Source: Propionivibrio sp.
GTDB taxonomy: Bacteria > Pseudomonadota > Gammaproteobacteria > Burkholderiales > Rhodocyclaceae
DNA: 17,153 nucleotides
Direction of reading: 5' to 3'
NCBI GenBank assembly: GCA_017990155.1
Contig: JAGNOM010000019.1
Location: 1-17,153 of the forward strand
Part shown: piece by piece, positions 13,202 to 17,153 of the stretch
Numbering within the stretch: position 1 is the first letter of the stretch
How the letters are laid out: each line of letters opens with the position of its first letter
The notes under the pieces: model-generated
Told to the model about the DNA's origin: nothing
Seen by the model: only the letters and a program-made list of their open reading frames with translations
Databases searched by the model: none
Translations under genes and position numbers: made by a program

Positions 13202-15562
13202 ATGATCATGCAGATTTTGTGGTTGGTCGTTGCAGTGCTGGTCGCAGGGGCCGTGCTGGTCCTCGCGCTACCGCCACTGCGCAGGGCGGTGCTGTCGCGC
13301 GCCATTTTCAAAACCTACAAGAGCATCCTGCCGCAGATGTCCGACACCGAGCGCGACGCGCTCGAAGCCGGCACCGTCTGGTGGGAGGGCGATCTGTTCC
13401 AGGGTAAGCCGGACTGGGACAAGCTGCTCGCGTACCCGGTGCCCAAACTCACCGAGGAAGAGCAGTCCTTCATGGACAACGAGGTCGAAAAGGCCTGTGC
13501 GCTGGTCGATGACTGGAAGGTGACGAGCGAAACGCACGATCTCTCCGGCGAAACGTGGAACTACGTCAAGGACAAGGGTTTCCTTGGCATGATCATCCCG
13601 AAGTCCTACGGCGGCTTGGGTTTCTCGGCTTATGCGCACTCGCAGATCGTCACCAAGCTGTCGACGCGCAGCTCGGCGCTCGCCGTCTCGGTGATGGTGC
13701 CAAACTCGCTCGGGCCGGCTGAGCTATTGATGCACTACGGTACCGAGGAGCAGAAGAACTACTACCTGCCGCGTCTGGCGAAGGGGCTTGAGATTCCCGC
13801 CTTCGCGCTGACCAGCCCGTGGGCCGGCTCGGATGCGGCGTCGATCCCCGACTACGGCACCGTCTGCAAAGGCATGTGGAATGGCAAGGAAGTGCTCGGC
13901 ATGCGCGTGACATGGGACAAGCGCTACGCGACGCTGGCGCCGGTCTGCACCGTGCTTGGTCTCGCCTTCCGCCTGTACGATCCGGATGGATTGCTCGGCG
14001 ACAAGAAAGATATCGGTATCACCTGCGCGCTCGTTCCGCGCGACACGCCGGGCGCCAACTTCGGTCGCCGCCACTTCCCGCTCAACGCGATGTTCATGAA
14101 TGGGCCGTCGCGCGGCAAGGATGTCTTCATGCCGCTTGATTTCATCATCGGCGGATCAAAGATGGCCGGCAAGGGCTGGCGTATGCTGATGGAGTGCCTG
14201 GCTGCCGGGCGTTCGATCTCATTGCCGTCGTCGCACGCCGGCATGGCGCAGATGACAGCGCGCGCGGTGGGGGCCTACGCTCGTGTGCGCAGCCAGTTCA
14301 AGATGGCGGTCGGGCGCTTTGAGGGTGTCGAGGAACCGCTGACCCGCATCGGCGCCAACACCTACATGATGAACGCCGTGCGCACGATGACGGCAGGTGC
14401 GATCGATCTCGGCGCCAAGCCTTCGGTGACCTCGGCGATCGCCAAGTACCACGTCACCGAGCGCGGTCGTCAGGTGGTGAACGACGGCATGGACATCATC
14501 GGTGGCAAGGGCATCTGCCTTGGGCCATCGAACTTCCTCGGCCGCGCCTACCAGCAGATTCCGGTGGGTATAACCGTCGAAGGCGCCAACATCCTGACGC
14601 GCAGCCTGATCCTCTTCGGCCAGGGCGCCATCCGTTGCCATCCCTATGTGCTCAAGGAGATGCAGGCGGCGCACAATCCGGACGGAAAGCAGGGACTTGT
14701 TGATTTCGACAAGGCGCTGTTCGGCCACATTCTCTTCACCATCCGGCACTGTTTCCGCGCCTTCTGGATCGGTATTAGCGGCTCGAACTTCGTCAAGGTG
14801 CCGCACAACGTTGCGCCGGAAACGCGCCGCTACTACCAGCAGCTGACGCGCTTCTCGTCGGCCTTCGCCTTCCTCTCCGACATCTCGATGCTGGTCATGG
14901 GCGGCGAACTCAAGCGGCGTGAGAAGCTGTCGGCTCGCCTCGGCGACATCCTGTCGCTGATGTACCTGTGCTCGGCGACGCTCAAGCGCTACGAGTCGGA
15001 AGGTCGCCAGAAGGACGATGCGCCGCTCATGCACTGGGCGATCTGGGACTCGATGTACAAGGCGCAGATGGCCTTCGATGGCGTTATCGCCAACTTCCCG
15101 AACAAGTTCATCGGCCGCTTCCTGTACCGCACGATCTTCCCGCTCGGCCATCCGTACGATGTTCCGTCGGACAAGGTCGGCCATCAGGTCGCCAAGCTCC
15201 TGATCGCGCCGTCGGCTGCACGCGACCGGCTGACCGCCGAGACCTACGTGCCGAAAACCGAGGCCGAGTCGGTCGGCGCGATCGAACTTGCGCTGCAGGC
15301 GACGATCGACGCCGAACCGGTCGAGGCCAAGATTCGGGCGGCGGAAAAGGACGGCAAGTTCGCCGGCAATCCCGATGCGAACGTGCGCGACATCGCTCAG
15401 GCGGCGTTCTCGCTCGGCGTCATCACGACCGAGGAATACGCGCTGCTCAAGCGACGCAATCATCTGCGCGACATCGTGATCCGCGTCGATGACTTCCCGT
15501 TCGATCATTTCGGGTTCCATCAGAGTCGTCCGGTAGAGCACGAGCAGAAGGCTGCGGCGTAG
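13202..15562 (+). CDS. fadE: Acyl-CoA dehydrogenase FadE
   Basis: A 786-residue flavoprotein of the large bacterial FadE type (E. coli FadE is 814), catalysing the first step of fatty-acid beta-oxidation, acyl-CoA to trans-2-enoyl-CoA. It begins with a hydrophobic helix (residues 4-24) that likely tethers it to the inner membrane. The central acyl-CoA dehydrogenase domains span about 80-480, including GFLGMIIPKSYGGLGFSA (126-143), TSPWAGSDAAS (204-214) and GITVEGANILTRSL (456-469), where Glu460 is the presumed catalytic base. The C-terminal 300 residues form the FadE-specific extension (DUF1974 type). It is 65 nt downstream of the PsrA-like gene and probably co-transcribed. A GC-rich hairpin follows the stop. 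Confidence 0.95.
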   Translation: MIMQILWLVVAVLVAGAVLVLALPPLRRAVLSRAIFKTYKSILPQMSDTERDALEAGTVWWEGDLFQGKPDWDKLLAYPVPKLTEEEQSFMDNEVEKACALVDDWKVTSETHDLSGETWNYVKDKGFLGMIIPKSYGGLGFSAYAHSQIVTKLSTRSSALAVSVMVPNSLGPAELLMHYGTEEQKNYYLPRLAKGLEIPAFALTSPWAGSDAASIPDYGTVCKGMWNGKEVLGMRVTWDKRYATLAPVCTVLGLAFRLYDPDGLLGDKKDIGITCALVPRDTPGANFGRRHFPLNAMFMNGPSRGKDVFMPLDFIIGGSKMAGKGWRMLMECLAAGRSISLPSSHAGMAQMTARAVGAYARVRSQFKMAVGRFEGVEEPLTRIGANTYMMNAVRTMTAGAIDLGAKPSVTSAIAKYHVTERGRQVVNDGMDIIGGKGICLGPSNFLGRAYQQIPVGITVEGANILTRSLILFGQGAIRCHPYVLKEMQAAHNPDGKQGLVDFDKALFGHILFTIRHCFRAFWIGISGSNFVKVPHNVAPETRRYYQQLTRFSSAFAFLSDISMLVMGGELKRREKLSARLGDILSLMYLCSATLKRYESEGRQKDDAPLMHWAIWDSMYKAQMAFDGVIANFPNKFIGRFLYRTIFPLGHPYDVPSDKVGHQVAKLLIAPSAARDRLTAETYVPKTEAESVGAIELALQATIDAEPVEAKIRAAEKDGKFAGNPDANVRDIAQAAFSLGVITTEEYALLKRRNHLRDIVIRVDDFPFDHFGFHQSRPVEHEQKAAA

Positions 15563-15576
15563 CGTTCAATACCGAT

Positions 15577-15612
15577 AGCCCCGGAGGCGCAAAGCTTGTG
15601 CCTCCGGGGGCT
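15577..15612 (+). terminator. GC-rich hairpin after fadE
   Basis: AGCCCCGGAGGCGCAA pairs with TTGTGCCTCCGGGGGCTT around a short AGC loop, with one bulged C and one G-U-like mismatch. It starts 14 nt after the fadE stop. The following bases are GGGCC and an A-run rather than T's, so it is a strong 3' hairpin but not a canonical U-tract terminator. Confidence 0.55.
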
Positions 15613-15630
15613 TGGGCCAAAAAAAGCAGT

Positions 15631-15757
15631 TGACCACGGCGGGCACGGCGAACACAGCGCAAGAAGAACAGGTTTATGCGGCACCGTCTGATCGCCCTGC
15701 TGGGAGATCAGCAAGTCAAGTTCTACGCCGTGCCCGCTGTGTTCGCCGTGGTTAAAC
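15631..15757. repeat. Inverted-repeat element built of CACGGCG/CACAGCG units
   Basis: The left arm is three 9-mers in the order ACCACGGCG (15633-15641), GGCACGGCG (15642-15650), AACACAGCG (15651-15659). The right arm, read on the minus strand, has the same 9-mers in the order ACCACGGCG (15752-15744), AACACAGCG (15743-15735), GGCACGGCG (15734-15726). Sixty-six nt lie between them. It has the architecture of the CACAGAG element at 1124-1277. It occupies most of the fadE-thiolase gap, which has no coding frame I can support. Confidence 0.75.
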
Positions 15758-15796
15758 CGGCTTTTTCAAGATTCACCGCATTCGATGGGAGATGTC

Positions 15797-17086
15797 ATGG
15801 CATTTCAACCCGTATATGTCGTTGATGGCGCGCGGACGCCATTTCTCAAAGCGCGTAACGGCCCGGGGCCGTTCGCGGCGAGCGATCTGGCCGTACAGGC
15901 CGGCCGCGCGCTACTCGTGCGCCAGCCGTTTGCGCCGACCGAACTCGACGAGGTGATTCTCGGCTGCGCCAGTCCGTCGCCGGATGAAGTCAATATCGGT
16001 CGCGTCGCTGCGTTGCGCATGGGCTGCGGTAACAAGGTTCCTGCGTGGACCGTGATGCGCAACTGCGCTTCGGGCATGCAGGCGATCGATTCAGCCATCG
16101 CGAACATCCAGGCCGGGCGCGGCCACCTGATCATGGCCGGCGGCACCGATGCGCTCTCGCACGCGCCGCTGCTCTACAACAAGGCGATGGTGCTGTGGTT
16201 CGCCGGGATGATGCAGGCGCGCTCGCTTGGGCAAAAGGTTGCACATTTCGCCAAGCTGAGCCCGTCGGCCTTGCTTTCGCCGGTGATCGGCATCATGAAA
16301 GGGCTGACCGATCCGATGGTCGGCCTGTTGATGGGGCAGACGGCCGAGAATCTGGCGTGGAAATTCGGCATCACGCGCGAGCAGATGGACGAATTCTCCG
16401 TGCGCAGCCATCAACGTGTCGTCGCTGGACAAACCGCCAAACACTATGGCGAGATCGTCCCGCTGGTCGACGCCAAGGGCAACGTCTATGCGGAAGACGA
16501 CGGTGTGCGGACCGATTCCAGCATGGAAGGTCTCGCCAAGCTCAAACCGTTCTTCGACAAGAAGTACGGACGCATCACGCCGGGCAACAGTTCACAGATT
16601 ACGGATGGCGCAGCGTGGCTGATCCTGGCCTCGGAAGCCGCTGTCGAGAAGTGGAAGCTCGAGCCGCTCGGCAAGATCAGCGACAGCCAATGGGCCGGGC
16701 TCGATCCGGCACAGATGGGCCTCGGTCCGGTGCATGCGGCGACGCCGATTCTGCAGCGTCATGGCCTGGGCCTGAACGATATCGACGCGTGGGAGATCAA
16801 CGAGGCCTTTGCCGCGCAGGTCCTTGGTTGCCTCGCGGCGTGGGAGTCGGATGATTACTGCCGCGATCAACTGGGGCTGCCGGGCGCGCTCGGCAAGCTC
16901 GATGAGGATCGACTGAATGTCGATGGCGGCGCCGTGGCGCTCGGCCATCCGGTCGGCGCATCGGGCGCACGCATCGTCCTGCACACGTTGCACGTCCTGC
17001 GCGAACGCCAGGCCAAGCGCGGCATCGCGTCGATCTGCATCGGTGGCGGCCTCGGCGGCGCGATGCTCGTCGAGACTGTCGACTGA
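15797..17086 (+). CDS. Acetyl-CoA acyltransferase (3-ketoacyl-CoA thiolase), FadI-like
   Basis: A 429-residue thiolase, the last step of beta-oxidation (3-ketoacyl-CoA plus CoA to acetyl-CoA and a shortened acyl-CoA). Numbered from the chosen start, the nucleophile is Cys90 in RNCASGMQA. NEAFAAQ is at 335-341, His384 lies in ALGHPVGASGAR, and the second catalytic Cys414 is in CIGGGLGGA. The length, the long insertion around residues 130-170 and the DRLNVDGGAVALGHP block resemble FadI more than the roughly 390-residue FadA group. The ATG at 15797 is preferred because GGGAG lies five nucleotides upstream; an in-frame ATG at 15785 would overlap that ribosome site. It is separated from fadE by a hairpin and a repeat, so it may have its own promoter. 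No hydroxyacyl-CoA dehydrogenase partner is visible in the window. Confidence 0.92.
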   Translation: MAFQPVYVVDGARTPFLKARNGPGPFAASDLAVQAGRALLVRQPFAPTELDEVILGCASPSPDEVNIGRVAALRMGCGNKVPAWTVMRNCASGMQAIDSAIANIQAGRGHLIMAGGTDALSHAPLLYNKAMVLWFAGMMQARSLGQKVAHFAKLSPSALLSPVIGIMKGLTDPMVGLLMGQTAENLAWKFGITREQMDEFSVRSHQRVVAGQTAKHYGEIVPLVDAKGNVYAEDDGVRTDSSMEGLAKLKPFFDKKYGRITPGNSSQITDGAAWLILASEAAVEKWKLEPLGKISDSQWAGLDPAQMGLGPVHAATPILQRHGLGLNDIDAWEINEAFAAQVLGCLAAWESDDYCRDQLGLPGALGKLDEDRLNVDGGAVALGHPVGASGARIVLHTLHVLRERQAKRGIASICIGGGLGGAMLVETVD

Positions 17087-17121
17087 TCCTGGATGAAAGA
17101 TGAGGCTGGAAAGAGTGCGGT

Positions 17122-17148
17122 GATCGCCCAGTGAAACTGGGCTCCTAC
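17122..17148 (-). repeat. REP-like hairpin, copy D
   Basis: On the minus strand this reads GTAGGAGCCCAGTTTCACTGGGCGAT, with stem GCCCAGT/ACTGGGC. It differs from copy B in the loop and one flanking base. It lies about 35 nt after the thiolase stop, a common REP location at gene 3' ends. Confidence 0.75.
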
Positions 17149-17153
17149 AAGAA

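Noticed and set aside
14219..15541. A 440-codon minus-strand frame opposite fadE
   Set aside because: Composition is His/Arg/Asp-rich mirror sequence of a well-supported enzyme with a strong ribosome site on the other strand.
15749..15775. TTAAACCGGCTTT before the thiolase as a second PsrA operator
   Set aside because: The right half lacks GTTT, and the sequence overlaps the end of the inverted-repeat element.

Overview
The window looks like chromosomal DNA of a denitrifying betaproteobacterium. Rhodocyclales (the Dechloromonas/Azonexus/Accumulibacter/Propionivibrio area) is my best guess, an inference from GC-rich codon use, gene content and the style of the dispersed repeats; no marker gene is present to prove it.

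Layout. (1) At 128-2602, on the minus strand, is a respiratory maturation operon: a CbbQ/NirQ/NorQ-type AAA+ ATPase, a small three-helix membrane protein and a NapH/NosR-like membrane 4Fe-4S protein. It is driven by what looks like a textbook class II FNR/DNR promoter, and nitric oxide reductase maturation is the likeliest job. (2) At 2663-10035, minus strand, is an auxiliary ('orphan') type VI secretion vgrG island with no tss structural genes. It reads VgrG, then a DUF4123 adaptor, two paralogous DUF3304 immunity lipoproteins, a DUF2235/Tle1-like lipase effector, and a broken second effector. (3) At 10164-12002, minus strand, is an Atm1/ABCB7-type ABC exporter. (4) At 12003-12419 is a gene-free intergenic region with three REP-like hairpins and a strong TetR-type dyad. 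(5) From 12420 to 17086, plus strand, is a fatty-acid beta-oxidation locus: a PsrA-like TetR regulator, FadE acyl-CoA dehydrogenase and a FadI-like thiolase.

How the genes work together. In region 2 the VgrG spike would carry the Tle1-like phospholipase through the DUF4123 adaptor, and the DUF3304 lipoproteins would protect the producer in its periplasm. The island carries clear scars of module turnover. A 23-codon fossil of an effector 5' end lies between the two immunity genes. A separate effector fragment has lost its N-terminal part and is fused in frame to a copy of the last codons of the VgrG core. In region 5 the regulator probably senses acyl-CoA and represses itself and fadE through the dyad at 12330-12347.

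The most noteworthy material is the remodelled T6SS effector-immunity module. Next come two related inverted-repeat elements built from permuted 8-9 bp units (1124-1277 and 15631-15757), the FNR-type promoter, and a palindromic repeat that supplies the stop codon of the ferredoxin gene.
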